Position numbers and translations under genes: made by a program
From: JAVBNF01 sp031551725
GTDB lineage: Bacteria; Bacteroidota; Bacteroidia; Bacteroidales; P3
Direction: 5' to 3'
DNA length: 23,583 nt
Assembly (NCBI GenBank): GCA_031551725.1
Contig: JAVBNF010000056.1
Span: 1-23,583 of the forward strand
The notes under the pieces: model-generated
Seen by the model: only the letters and a program-made list of their open reading frames with translations
Told to the model about the DNA's origin: nothing
Databases searched by the model: none
In this document: piece by piece, positions 1 to 7,914 of the stretch
Layout: every line of letters begins with the position of its first letter
Numbering within the stretch: the stretch's first letter is position 1

Positions 1-114
1 TTTGACACCATAGACCATCAACAAATTAAAAACGTTCAATATAAATTAAATCGGAGACCGCGTGAAAATCTGAACTTTAACTCGCCGTTCGACTATTTTG
101 CACCATTTTGCTAA
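1..114 (+). CDS. IS30-type transposase, C-terminal fragment (5' end outside window)
   Basis: Reading from the first base in frame 1 gives 37 residues and a TAA stop. The segment YKLNRRPRENLNFNSPFDYF matches the end of the DDE integrase core in IS30-family transposases, where a 'LN.RPR..L.F.TP.E.F' stretch carries the last helix after the catalytic Glu. The catalytic residues would lie outside the window, so I cannot say whether the transposase is intact. The gene runs into the window from the left and is unrelated in function to what follows. Related rve-domain integrases share a similar tail, so IS30 is the best guess rather than proven. Confidence 0.7.
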   Translation, partial: FDTIDHQQIKNVQYKLNRRPRENLNFNSPFDYFAPFC

Positions 115-141
115 TTTATGCGTTTGGATGTTGACTCTACA
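1..141 (+). mobile_element. Right end of an IS30-like insertion sequence (approximate boundary)
   Basis: The transposase stops at 114, and IS30-family elements usually end a few tens of bases after the stop with an imperfect terminal inverted repeat. The stretch about 120-141 (GCGTTTGGATGTTGACTCTA) is the likely right terminal repeat. The left end is not in the window, so neither the inverted repeat nor the target duplication can be checked, and the boundary is an estimate. Confidence 0.4.
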
Positions 142-156
142 GTGAATTCTGAATTA

Positions 157-187
157 TTTTTTATTTCAAAAATTATTCTTACTTTTG
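157..187 (+). promoter_or_regulatory. Bacteroidota-type promoter ahead of the structured RNA
   Basis: TACTTTTG at 180-187 is a perfect TAnnTTTG -7 box. A TTTT (157-160) lies 19 nt upstream, at the -33 position where TTTG is usual. Transcription would start at about 191-195 and run into the hairpin RNA and possibly the 453 gene. The box lies about 40 nt past the estimated end of the IS element. Confidence 0.5.
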
Positions 188-243
188 CAAAAGAAATAAA
201 ACATTATATATCGAAAAAACATTAATTAAACATAAATAGAAAA

Positions 244-410
244 GCGTAAGCTTAAATTCTTGTAAAGAAAGCGACCAAAATTTTCACTGCAAAAGAATTT
301 ATAAGCAATGCGCTCATGCTGTGTTCCGGCGTGAGTTGTATCTTATTTTTGCATAGGTTGCTTGGTCGCACCTCTTTACAAATAAGAATTCAACTCGCGC
401 CTTTTTATTT
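244..410 (+). ncRNA. Long bulged hairpin RNA, 6S-like candidate, with terminator tail
   Basis: The stretch folds on paper into one long rod. The closing stem pairs 271-278 with 362-369 (8 bp, GCGACCAA/TTGGTCGC), 262-267 with 374-379, 255-261 with 384-390, and 244-246 with 398-400. A bubble of roughly 9 by 8 nt (279-287 against 354-361) follows. The upper stem pairs 288-294 with 347-353, and an apical hairpin pairs 313-319 with 329-335. The 3' arm runs straight into TTTTTATTT at 402-410, as in an intrinsic terminator. A closing stem, a central bubble and a terminal stem is the architecture of 6S RNA, which binds RNA polymerase holoenzyme by imitating an open promoter. The alternative is a 5' leader of the 453 gene: 328-348 can also pair with 380-401, giving a competing terminator hairpin. 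The 5' end is uncertain; the upstream -7 box predicts a start some 50 nt earlier. Confidence 0.5.
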
Positions 411-452
411 AGTTAGAAGTTAAAATACTTTCAACTAATAAAAATACACACC

Positions 453-2615
453 ATGAAAACACACTTACTTTGTAGCAGAAACGCAAGAATGCAGAAATGC
501 AGAAAAATGTTCATTTTCTGCACTTTTGTATTTCTGCCTTTCTGCTCTGCTTCCTCAATTTTTGCCCAAAGTTTTGGAGAAATCCGAACTTTTATCGATT
601 CCCGTGATGGGACAGAGTATAAGAAGGTTTACATGCCTGACAGAAAATGGTGGATGGCTGAGAATTTGCGGTACACAAAAGGCCTGAATAATCCTGTATT
701 TGGTCACAAACCGGTTGCAACTGCTCAAAGTTCCCCGGGAACAAATTTAAAGGGCATTTATTATTGTCCGGGACCGGGACCGTTAAATAGTTCTCCAAAC
801 ACCGCGACAACTTCCCAAGCCGATCCACTTGCTTGTGAATATTGGGGCTGTTTATATCCGTGGTGGACAGCCAACTCTACAGACGGAAACGGAACGCTTC
901 AAACTACGCTTGCGCAGCAAGGTATTTGCCCGCCGGGATGGCATTTACCATCGGATCAAGAATGGGCATTGCTTTTAGACAGGACTGAACAAGCCTATAC
1001 CGGAACATTTTCTTCGAATAGGCAAGCAACACCTGGATTTTATAGTACAAAAACCGGTGCATTTTTGAAATCAACCGCTCGGGGAAATTTCTTAAATAAT
1101 CAAGCCTATACACCATTATGGGCAAATAACGCATATTCGAATATGGATGTTTATAATTTTCGGGTTCTTGCTGCAGGCATTCGGAACAATACCGGCACAT
1201 ATGGCGGTAATGGAACAAATGCCTACTTTTGGACAAGCTCGGGAAACAACAACGGTGGTGCTGCTGCCAACGTTGCGTATTCCCGACGCTTTGACCAAAA
1301 TAACAATTCGGCAAACGATGATAAGGTCTATTTCAACACAACTCAATCGGCTTCGGATGCTCTTTCCGTGCGCTGCATTGAAGGAACAGAATGTAAAGAA
1401 AATATGAAAGTAGGATTTATTGTTTCCAAATATGGTTCTCGGGTAACAGATACTTTTTTTTCGAATACAAACACCTCTTACGACACATTAGAAATCATTC
1501 CACAGAGAGGAATTGCTTTTACATATATTCAGATTCCGAAACCGTCAGTCTTTGGAAATTGGAGTTATACCGCAACTCCCGTGGCGTCCACCATTCCAAG
1601 TGGTGTGACTGTGGATGTACAAAAGAGATCGGTGCCATGGGCTAGTTCAGATACAGTAGTGGAGTTTTTATTTAAAGATCTATCATCTGCAAATATAGGG
1701 CAAACGATTCAATTTAAAATAATAGGATCAAATCCTGTTTATTGCAATACTAATCAAGATTTATTTATTACATTTCGAGCATGGTCTGGGCGAACAATGA
1801 CCGATCCACGAGATGGGCGGGTTTATAAAACAACAATCATGCCCGATGGTAAAGAATGGATGGCTGAAAATTTATATTTCAAAGGTTGCACACAGTCAGG
1901 ATATACATGTTCGGCTTTGACATTTTTAGCAACTCCTAACGCGTTTACAACGCAAGGAGCTGGACAAGGCAACCTATCCTATTGGTGTCCCGGAGAAGAT
2001 CAAAAAACGACTGCAAGCACACAAAATGACTGCGAGAAATATGGAGCCTTATATACTTTCGATTGTGCCATGTGGCAAGATGGAAACAAAGCAAACGGGG
2101 CTATTTCTTCTATTTTTACAACAAGTTTCAATGTTGCGAGCAACAATAATCAAGTGGGGGGACGCGGCATTTGTCCCTCTGGGTGGCATATTCCAACAGA
2201 TAATGAGTGGGGAGTGATGTTAAATGCTGTAGAAACGACCAATGGAAATATACTTTCAAACACGATTAATCCTATGGCGGATGGCGGCACTCAAAATCAC
2301 AATGATGGGCAAGTAAATGACACGAAACTCTGGAAAGGGATAGATGCCGGAAAAAGATTGTTGTTTTCGGGTGGCGCTAATTGGATACCGAACAAGACAG
2401 ACCAATATAATTTTACGGCTCTTCCGGCAGGAAAGCGTAATTACAATGGTGCATGTTTCCATGCTCCCAGCGGTGAAAATTATCTTTGGAGTTCTTCTGC
2501 TTACCATGCAAACGGTGCTTTTCTTCGGATGTTTAGCATGGGAACTCCTTGTGTATATCGACATGTTTGGTTTAGCAGGTCTGAAGGTCTTTCTGTTCGT
2601 TGTATAAAAAACTAA
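453..2615 (+). CDS. Secreted protein with two FISUMP (Fib_succ_major) domains
   Basis: A 720-residue exported protein. Residues 1-39 form a signal peptide with a hydrophobic core at about 19-31 and a likely cut after FAQ at 39. The first FISUMP domain spans about 44-310. It opens with the typical DSRDGTEYKKVYMPD and KWWMAENL block, carries GICPPGWHLPSDQEW, and ends in a SVRC motif. A β-rich linker of about 130 residues, with no domain I recognise, leads to a second FISUMP domain at about 446-720 that repeats the same landmarks (DPRDGRVYKT, MAENL, GICPSGWHIPTDNEW, SVRC). FISUMP domains are abundant in Fibrobacter and Bacteroidota surface proteins, and their biochemical role is not established. 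No T9SS C-terminal sorting domain is visible, as the protein ends directly after the last FISUMP motif. Start alternatives are ATG 453 or ATG 489; 453 leaves an A-rich leader typical of the phylum. A 9-bp hairpin (498-506/514-522) lies just after the start. Confidence 0.85.
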   Translation: MKTHLLCSRNARMQKCRKMFIFCTFVFLPFCSASSIFAQSFGEIRTFIDSRDGTEYKKVYMPDRKWWMAENLRYTKGLNNPVFGHKPVATAQSSPGTNLKGIYYCPGPGPLNSSPNTATTSQADPLACEYWGCLYPWWTANSTDGNGTLQTTLAQQGICPPGWHLPSDQEWALLLDRTEQAYTGTFSSNRQATPGFYSTKTGAFLKSTARGNFLNNQAYTPLWANNAYSNMDVYNFRVLAAGIRNNTGTYGGNGTNAYFWTSSGNNNGGAAANVAYSRRFDQNNNSANDDKVYFNTTQSASDALSVRCIEGTECKENMKVGFIVSKYGSRVTDTFFSNTNTSYDTLEIIPQRGIAFTYIQIPKPSVFGNWSYTATPVASTIPSGVTVDVQKRSVPWASSDTVVEFLFKDLSSANIGQTIQFKIIGSNPVYCNTNQDLFITFRAWSGRTMTDPRDGRVYKTTIMPDGKEWMAENLYFKGCTQSGYTCSALTFLATPNAFTTQGAGQGNLSYWCPGEDQKTTASTQNDCEKYGALYTFDCAMWQDGNKANGAISSIFTTSFNVASNNNQVGGRGICPSGWHIPTDNEWGVMLNAVETTNGNILSNTINPMADGGTQNHNDGQVNDTKLWKGIDAGKRLLFSGGANWIPNKTDQYNFTALPAGKRNYNGACFHAPSGENYLWSSSAYHANGAFLRMFSMGTPCVYRHVWFSRSEGLSVRCIKN

Positions 2616-2651
2616 CATAGCCGGCTCATACTTAGATAGCAAACAAATTTC

Positions 2652-2718
2652 AAGGACAAACCCGGCGGTTTTCCAACCGCATGTGTTGCGGTTGACATTG
2701 TTGAAAGGGTTTGTCCTT
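2652..2718 (+). repeat. Inverted repeat with nested hairpins downstream of the FISUMP gene
   Basis: A perfect 12-bp inverted repeat (AAGGACAAACCC at 2652-2663, GGGTTTGTCCTT at 2707-2718) encloses a perfect 8-bp hairpin (CAACCGCA 2674-2681, TGCGGTTG 2687-2694). A competing hairpin GCGGTT/AACCGC (2665-2670/2675-2680) shares the same middle arm, so two folds are mutually exclusive. The element is in the 3' untranslated region, 4 nt ahead of the terminator stem. It may protect the transcript end, act as a small RNA, or be an old insertion scar; the sequence alone does not decide. Confidence 0.5.
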
Positions 2719-2722
2719 CATT

Positions 2723-2755
2723 GCCGTCGGTTTTAACCGGCGGCTTTTTGTTTTG
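2723..2755 (+). terminator. Intrinsic terminator after the FISUMP gene
   Basis: GCCGTCGGTT (2723-2732) pairs with AACCGGCGGC (2735-2744) over ten positions with one wobble. It is followed at once by TTTTTGTTTT. The stem is GC-rich and the T-run is in the right place, so it should end transcription from the FISUMP gene. Confidence 0.8.
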
Positions 2756-2842
2756 TTCAAAAAATGTTTATAAACTCTTGTTTGAAAGATCAATAAAATG
2801 GATGTCATCGCGTTTATATATACATAGGCAAATTTTATTATT

Positions 2843-2944
2843 ATGAAAACAGACGATTTAATTATTTATCAAAGTTTAGACGGTCAAATTACACTTGAGG
2901 TAAAGCAAAAGCAAAAATATCCATCATTAACCATTAATAATTAA
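2843..2944 (+). pseudogene. 5' remnant of a RhuM-like gene, fused to an AT-rich repeat
   Basis: ATG at 2843 opens a 33-codon frame. Its first 21 residues, including DLIIYQSLDGQITLEVK, resemble the conserved beginning of Virulence_RhuM family proteins (…IIYQ..DG...IEVRLE…TVWL). Where the family continues with 'TVWLTQ', the frame instead reads into QKQKYPSLTINN and stops at 2942-2944 inside an AT-rich repeat. Nothing further of RhuM is visible before the porG promoter. The simplest reading is a gene lost by deletion up to the repeat. The match is short and recalled from memory, so it could be a chance or independent small ORF. Confidence 0.5.
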
Positions 2945-2955
2945 TCATTAACAAT
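2921..2955. repeat. AT-rich CATTAACCATTAATAATTAA repeat, copy 1
   Basis: This stretch is built from CATTAA / ACCATTAAT / AATTAATCATTAAC units. The same units, in both orientations, flank the region 10284-10394. Here they supply the stop codon of the RhuM-like stub and sit just upstream of the porG promoter. Confidence 0.6.
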
Positions 2956-2962
2956 TTACTTG

Positions 2963-2993
2963 TTTGCTTTTTCCCAAAATTTTATTAACTTTG
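2963..2993 (+). promoter_or_regulatory. Promoter of the porG-uppS-bamA operon
   Basis: TTTG (2963-2966), a spacer of 19 nt, then TAACTTTG (2986-2993) is an exact match to the Bacteroidota housekeeping promoter TTTG-N19-TAnnTTTG. The expected start of transcription is near 3000, leaving a leader of about 33 nt before the ATG at 3033. Confidence 0.8.
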
Positions 2994-3032
2994 TAAACTT
3001 TTGGCACGGAATGTGTGCTTAAAACGAATTAA

Positions 3033-3905
3033 ATGATGAGAAAACTGCGGATCATAGCCTTAATTGTCGTGCTGTTACAGTGCTGTTCGGCCTTTGCTCA
3101 GCGCTCGGAACTGGGTGTGATGGCCGGAACGTCTTTTTATATGGGTGATATCAACACCGATAAGCTCTTCGCGCAAAGTCGCTTCTCTGCCGGACTTATT
3201 TATCGATACAATTTCTCTACGCGATGGGCGTTGAAAATGAACGCATTGTATGCCCAGGTAAAAGGCGATGATGCAAAATATGATAATCCCCGAAATTTGA
3301 GTTTCCGCTCCAATATCTACGATTTTTCTGCTCAAGCAGAATTTAATTTCTTAAATTATTTCACAGGAAGCGAGAAGTATTCCCGTTTTACTCCCTATCT
3401 CTTCGGCGGTATGGCTTTATTTTTCTTTAATCCGGAGGCTTATGTTGTTGACAATGCCCATCCGGAAGGAAACTGGGTTGCTTTGCAGCCATTATCCACA
3501 GAAGGACAAGGACTTTCGGCTTACCCTGATACAAAAACATATTCTTTGGCACAATTTGCCATCCCTTTTGGCTTGGGCTTTAAATTCAGCCTAAGCAAAA
3601 AAATATGTATTGGCGCCGAGTGGAGTATGCGTAAAACATTTACCGATTATTTGGACGATATTAGCACGGTGTACGTTGATCCGAACGTTTTGCGTTCCGA
3701 AGTTGGCGATTTATCTGCAGAACTCTCTGATCGTTCGGTTGATCCTAATCCTGTGGGATCAGCACGTGGTAATTCGAAAAACAAAGACTGGTATTCTGTT
3801 GCCGGCGTTTTCATGACCGTGAAGATAGGCGCTCCGCGTCAGGAACCTTGCAATGCCTATAAGCGTAGCAGTATTAGCAAAGCCAGAAATCAAGGAGATT
3901 TGTAG
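3033..3905 (+). CDS. porG: PorG-like outer-membrane β-barrel protein (DUF6089), T9SS component
   Basis: A 290-residue outer-membrane protein with a signal peptide (residues 1-23, cut after FAQ). The body is a chain of alternating aromatic/polar strands typical of a small β-barrel: GVMAGTSFYMGDIN, FTPYLFGGMALFFF and FGLGFKFSLSKKICIGAEW. It fits the DUF6089 family. In Porphyromonas gingivalis the member of this family encoded just before uppS and the Omp85 gene is PorG, an outer-membrane part of the type IX secretion system that works with the PorK/PorN ring. The same neighbours occur here, with only 3 nt to uppS. The start is ATG 3033 or the adjacent ATG 3036. The function rests on family and gene order rather than a catalytic motif. 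Confidence 0.78.
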   Translation: MMRKLRIIALIVVLLQCCSAFAQRSELGVMAGTSFYMGDINTDKLFAQSRFSAGLIYRYNFSTRWALKMNALYAQVKGDDAKYDNPRNLSFRSNIYDFSAQAEFNFLNYFTGSEKYSRFTPYLFGGMALFFFNPEAYVVDNAHPEGNWVALQPLSTEGQGLSAYPDTKTYSLAQFAIPFGLGFKFSLSKKICIGAEWSMRKTFTDYLDDISTVYVDPNVLRSEVGDLSAELSDRSVDPNPVGSARGNSKNKDWYSVAGVFMTVKIGAPRQEPCNAYKRSSISKARNQGDL

Positions 3906-3908
3906 ATC

Positions 3909-4667
3909 ATGTGTGTGGAAAAGTCCGATATTCAGCTTGATAAACTACCGAAGCACATTGCTATTATCATGGATGGCAACGGACGTTGGGCTACACAACG
4001 CCAACAGCAACGCGTATTCGGTCATGAGCAAGGCGCTGTTGCGGTAAGAAAAACCGTTGAAGCTGCTGCCGAATTAGGGATTGAATATTTGACTTTATAC
4101 GCTTTTTCTACCGAAAATTGGAGCCGTCCGCAAGAAGAAGTAGATGCTTTGATGAACCTTTTGGTACGTTCTATTCAAGCAGAAACTCCTACTTTGCTTA
4201 AAAATAATATCCGACTTCAAGCTATTGGCGATTTAGGCCGTTTATCTCCCGAAACTCGCGGAAATTTACAGGCCGCCATTGACCAAACGGCACACGGAAA
4301 ACGCATGGCACTTGTTCTTGCATTGAATTATAGCGCTCGCGATGAAATGACCCGAGCAGTGAAAAACATCGTTGCCGCTGTTCACGCCGGAAACATAAAT
4401 CCGGAACAGGTCAATGCAAATTTAATATCCGATTATTTAGATACTCGCCATATTCCTGACCCTGATTTGTTGATTCGTACCAGCGGAGAGTTGAGAATCA
4501 GTAACTTTTTGTTATGGCAAATTGCTTATGCCGAGCTGTATTTTACCGACGTTTTATGGCCCGATTTTGATAAACATATTTTGTATCAGGCAATTGCTGA
4601 TTATCAAAAAAGAGAGCGCCGTTTTGGTAAAACCGGTGAACAAATCAAAAATGCTGAAAAGAAATAG
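3909..4667 (+). CDS. uppS: Isoprenyl transferase (undecaprenyl diphosphate synthase)
   Basis: A 252-residue cytosolic cis-prenyltransferase. It adds isopentenyl units to farnesyl diphosphate to make the C55 lipid carrier for peptidoglycan and surface glycans. All family landmarks are present: IIMDGNGRWA with the catalytic/Mg-binding Asp22, Arg26 and Trp27; the FSTENW block at 66-71; LNYSARDE at 139-146; and DPDLLIRTSGE at 184-194 followed by the AELYFTDVLWPDF stretch with Glu209. Length is normal for the family. It begins 3 nt after porG and ends 6 nt before bamA, so the three are almost certainly cotranscribed. Confidence 0.97.
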   Translation: MCVEKSDIQLDKLPKHIAIIMDGNGRWATQRQQQRVFGHEQGAVAVRKTVEAAAELGIEYLTLYAFSTENWSRPQEEVDALMNLLVRSIQAETPTLLKNNIRLQAIGDLGRLSPETRGNLQAAIDQTAHGKRMALVLALNYSARDEMTRAVKNIVAAVHAGNINPEQVNANLISDYLDTRHIPDPDLLIRTSGELRISNFLLWQIAYAELYFTDVLWPDFDKHILYQAIADYQKRERRFGKTGEQIKNAEKK

Positions 4668-4673
4668 ACAATA

Positions 4674-7244
4674 GTGGGGACTTCTAAAAAATACGGTGTT
4701 ATCATCTTTGGAGTTTGTTTGCTGGCTTTGAGCCTCACAACATTCTCGGCACAAGCACAAGATAAAATAGACTATACCACTCCTAAAGAATATCGCATTG
4801 CCGGTATTTCTGTTTCCGGTTCCGAGATGTTTGATCCCGATGCATTAATTTTGGCTTCCGGTTTAAGCGTCGGCTCATCAGTTACCATTCCCGGCGACCG
4901 CATTAGCTCTGCAATTGACCGTTTGTGGAAGCAGGGACTATTTGAAGATGTGAAAATTACGATTGCTCAGATTTCCGGCCAGCAAATTTACTTGAATATT
5001 CACCTGGAAGAACGCGCCAAGATTTCTTCAATCGTGATTAATGGTGTTAAAAGACTGGATGCTAAGAATTTGAAAGAAGATATCGGTTTGAAAGAAGATG
5101 AGGTTATTACCGATAATCGAATAGCGAAAATCAAGGAGAAAGCCGAAAAATATTACAAAGACAAGGGGTATCTTTTTGCTACTGTTGATGTTGTCAAGCA
5201 AGTAGACACTTCTCGCCACAATAGTGTGAAGTTGACCTTAAATGTGGATCGTCATCATAAAGATAAAATAAATCAGATCATTATAACAGGTAATGAATAT
5301 ACCTATGCCAGCGACAGTTTGGAGAAAGATCATAACTTAAAACAAACGTTTAGGCATCTTTTAGGTGTGTCCGATAAAGCGTTTTCGGATTCTTATATTC
5401 GACGTAAGTTGAAGAATACCAAAGAGAAAAACATATTCCGTTTCTATAAACGTTCGAAATATGTAGAAGATGATTTTCAAGAAGATTTGAAATCGTTGAT
5501 TGCTGCGTATAATAAACAAGGTTTTCGGGATGCGAGAATTGTGCGAGATACCTTCTATTACTATGATGATAAATTAATTAATGTGGAAGTCGATATTTTT
5601 GAAGGGCGCCCCTATTATTTCGGAGATATTACATTTGCTGGGAATACCAAATATTCCGATGAAATTTTATCAGCCATCTTAAATATCCAAAAAGGAGAGG
5701 TTTTTAACGAGGAAAAATTAAGTATGAATCTTAATTTCAATCCTAAAGGCGGAGATATCAATTCGTTATATTACGATGACGGTTATTTGACTTTCCAAGC
5801 ATCTCCGGTGGAAACGAATGTGTATAACGACACTGTTGACCTCGAAATCCGCATTCACGAAGGAAAACAGGCTCGCATTAATAAAGTATCTATCAAAGGA
5901 AATAACCGTACGAACGACTATATTATTATCCGCGAAAGCCATACGTATCCCGGAAAACTGTTCAGCCGTACGGATTTGATTTCTTCCATGAATGAACTTC
6001 GCCAATTGCGTTATTTTAATGACCAAACCATTAATCCGGATGTACGTCCGAATATGGAAAACGGAACAGCTGATATTGAATTTCAGGTGGAAGAGGTTGG
6101 TTCCGACCAAATTGAGCTTTCCGGCGGTTGGGGAGGCGGCATGGTTGTGGGTACGATTGGTATCGTATTTAATAACTTTTCCATTCAAAATATCTTCAAA
6201 AAAGATCGTTGGCGTCCGCTTCCCACAGGCGACGGCCAACAGCTAAGTCTTCGTGCTCAATCAAGTGGAAATACGTATTACTCAATCAGCACATCGTTTA
6301 CGGAGCCTTGGTTGGGAGGTAAAAAACCACGCTCTTTGAGTGTATCGTTCTATCATTCAGTGCAAAATCCGAGTGGGCTGCCTAAGGGTAATCCGAATCG
6401 TCAATCCATGCGTATTGAGGGTGCTTCTGTCGGTTTAGGACAACGTTTGAAATATCCGGATCCATTCTTCACGCTTTATCAATCAATAAGTTATCAGCAT
6501 TATACCATGCACAACTATACTACCGATTTCTTATTCCCGAACGGTGAAGCCAATAATTTAGCCTATACAATTACGCTGAGCCGCCAGTCGTTGGATGCAG
6601 CTGTTTTTCCGAAAAATGGTTCCGATATATCGCTTAGCTTGCAATTAACGCCTCCTTATTCGATGTTCAATGGTTTGGATTATTCAACTGCAACTCCCCA
6701 AGAGCGTTATCGTTGGATTGAGTACTATAAATGGTCGTTCAAAGCCGGATGGTTCTTTAACCCAGTGGCCAATTTGGTGTTGAATGCCCGTTTCCGCTTA
6801 GGCGTGCTGAATTATTACAACTCCGAAGTGGGGTATCCGCCGTTTGAACGTTATTATATGGGTGGTGACGGTTTGACAGGTTTTGCTTTGGACGGACGTG
6901 AATTAATAGGCTTGCGAGGTTATAAGAATAATAGCTTATCTCCTTCATACGGAGCGACTTCGTTCGATAAAGTGACGTTTGAACTCCGTTATCCGCTTTC
7001 CTTAAATCCGGCAGCAACTATTTATGCACTGGTATTTGCCGAAGGAGGAAACTCGTGGGTAGGAACCGATGACATCAATCCCTTTCAGATGTATAAGTCT
7101 GCAGGTGTGGGCGTTCGCTTGTTTCTTGCAGCAATGGGGATGTTCGGCCTCGATTGGGGATATGGCTTCGATGCGCCTCCCGGAAGAACCAAACCTAACG
7201 GCAGCGAATTCCATTTTTCTATTAATCAATCGTTGGATTGGTAG
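4674..7244 (+). CDS. bamA: BamA/Omp85 outer-membrane protein assembly factor
   Basis: An 856-residue core subunit of the β-barrel assembly machine, which inserts and folds outer-membrane proteins. It has a signal peptide (about 1-28, ending AQAQ), then five POTRA domains over roughly 40-475. POTRA repeats are recognisable from the recurring 'I..I.I.GN......I' starts, for example around INQIIITGN, YFGDITFAGN and INKVSIKGN. The C-terminal barrel spans about 480-856 and contains the conserved L6-loop motif LRGY at 747-750. The protein ends in a tryptophan within a terminal strand (INQSLDW), in keeping with the aromatic end expected of barrel proteins. The start codon is GTG at 4674, 6 nt after uppS; an internal ATG would lose the signal peptide. 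The two following genes encode its periplasmic chaperones. Confidence 0.96.
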   Translation: MGTSKKYGVIIFGVCLLALSLTTFSAQAQDKIDYTTPKEYRIAGISVSGSEMFDPDALILASGLSVGSSVTIPGDRISSAIDRLWKQGLFEDVKITIAQISGQQIYLNIHLEERAKISSIVINGVKRLDAKNLKEDIGLKEDEVITDNRIAKIKEKAEKYYKDKGYLFATVDVVKQVDTSRHNSVKLTLNVDRHHKDKINQIIITGNEYTYASDSLEKDHNLKQTFRHLLGVSDKAFSDSYIRRKLKNTKEKNIFRFYKRSKYVEDDFQEDLKSLIAAYNKQGFRDARIVRDTFYYYDDKLINVEVDIFEGRPYYFGDITFAGNTKYSDEILSAILNIQKGEVFNEEKLSMNLNFNPKGGDINSLYYDDGYLTFQASPVETNVYNDTVDLEIRIHEGKQARINKVSIKGNNRTNDYIIIRESHTYPGKLFSRTDLISSMNELRQLRYFNDQTINPDVRPNMENGTADIEFQVEEVGSDQIELSGGWGGGMVVGTIGIVFNNFSIQNIFKKDRWRPLPTGDGQQLSLRAQSSGNTYYSISTSFTEPWLGGKKPRSLSVSFYHSVQNPSGLPKGNPNRQSMRIEGASVGLGQRLKYPDPFFTLYQSISYQHYTMHNYTTDFLFPNGEANNLAYTITLSRQSLDAAVFPKNGSDISLSLQLTPPYSMFNGLDYSTATPQERYRWIEYYKWSFKAGWFFNPVANLVLNARFRLGVLNYYNSEVGYPPFERYYMGGDGLTGFALDGRELIGLRGYKNNSLSPSYGATSFDKVTFELRYPLSLNPAATIYALVFAEGGNSWVGTDDINPFQMYKSAGVGVRLFLAAMGMFGLDWGYGFDAPPGRTKPNGSEFHFSINQSLDW

Positions 7245-7280
7245 TTTGGCACAAGATTTGTATGTTGTTTTTATATAATA

Positions 7281-7883
7281 ATGAACACAATGAAAAAAAT
7301 TATTTTAACCGGCTTCTTCAGCGTATTGATTTCGCTGGCAGCCTTCGGACAAAAGTTTGCTTACGTGGATAGCGATTATATTTTGAGCAACATCCCCGAT
7401 TATGCAAAAGCAACACAAGAAATTGACGACCTTTCGGTGAAATGGCAGAAAGAGGTAGAGCTTAAATTTCAAGAGATTGACCAGCTTTACAAGAAATATC
7501 AAGCCGATCAGCCGTTGCTCACTGCGGAAATGAAAACCAAACGTGAAAATGAAATCGTTCAAAAAGAAAAAGAAGCTAAAGATTTGCAAAAGAAACGTTT
7601 CGGTACGGATGGCGATTTGTTCAAAAAACGGCAGGAATTAATCCGCCCGATCCAGGATAAAATCTACAACGCCATTGAAAAACGTGCAGCGGATAAAAAT
7701 TTCACATTTGTATTCGATCGCAACGACAATGTGGGTATTATGTATGCCGATCCCAAAGTGGATATCAGCGACGATGTTTTGAAAGATATGGGTTACAACG
7801 CAGGTAAGAAAAAAACATTGGAAATCAAACCTACTGTTGAAAAAGGAACGAGCACCAAAAGTGTGAACTATCAGAGTCGATAA
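7281..7883 (+). CDS. ompH: OmpH/Skp-family periplasmic chaperone, copy 1
   Basis: A 200-residue exported protein with a signal peptide ending AAFGQ at 24. The mature start KFAYVDSDYILSNIPDY is the signature OmpH opening. A long charged helical region (about 45-125, rich in Lys/Glu) would form the tentacle-like coiled coil, and a strand-rich return segment FTFVFDRND (about 144-152) completes the Skp body. Skp proteins are trimers that hold unfolded outer-membrane proteins in the periplasm. The last 30 residues are a basic, low-complexity tail lacking in the second copy. It lies 36 nt after bamA. The start could also be ATG 7290. Confidence 0.92.
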   Translation: MNTMKKIILTGFFSVLISLAAFGQKFAYVDSDYILSNIPDYAKATQEIDDLSVKWQKEVELKFQEIDQLYKKYQADQPLLTAEMKTKRENEIVQKEKEAKDLQKKRFGTDGDLFKKRQELIRPIQDKIYNAIEKRAADKNFTFVFDRNDNVGIMYADPKVDISDDVLKDMGYNAGKKKTLEIKPTVEKGTSTKSVNYQSR

Positions 7884-7914
7884 TTTAGAGAAAAGGTAAA
7901 ATAAAAAAAACAAA

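Noticed and set aside
2256..2642. 128-codon minus-strand frame inside the FISUMP gene
   Set aside because: It is antisense to a well-supported domain, has a composition unlike a real protein, and has no promoter or recognisable motif.
5766..6239. 157-codon minus-strand frame inside bamA
   Set aside because: The plus strand encodes conserved POTRA and barrel sequence; the antisense frame shows no family motif.
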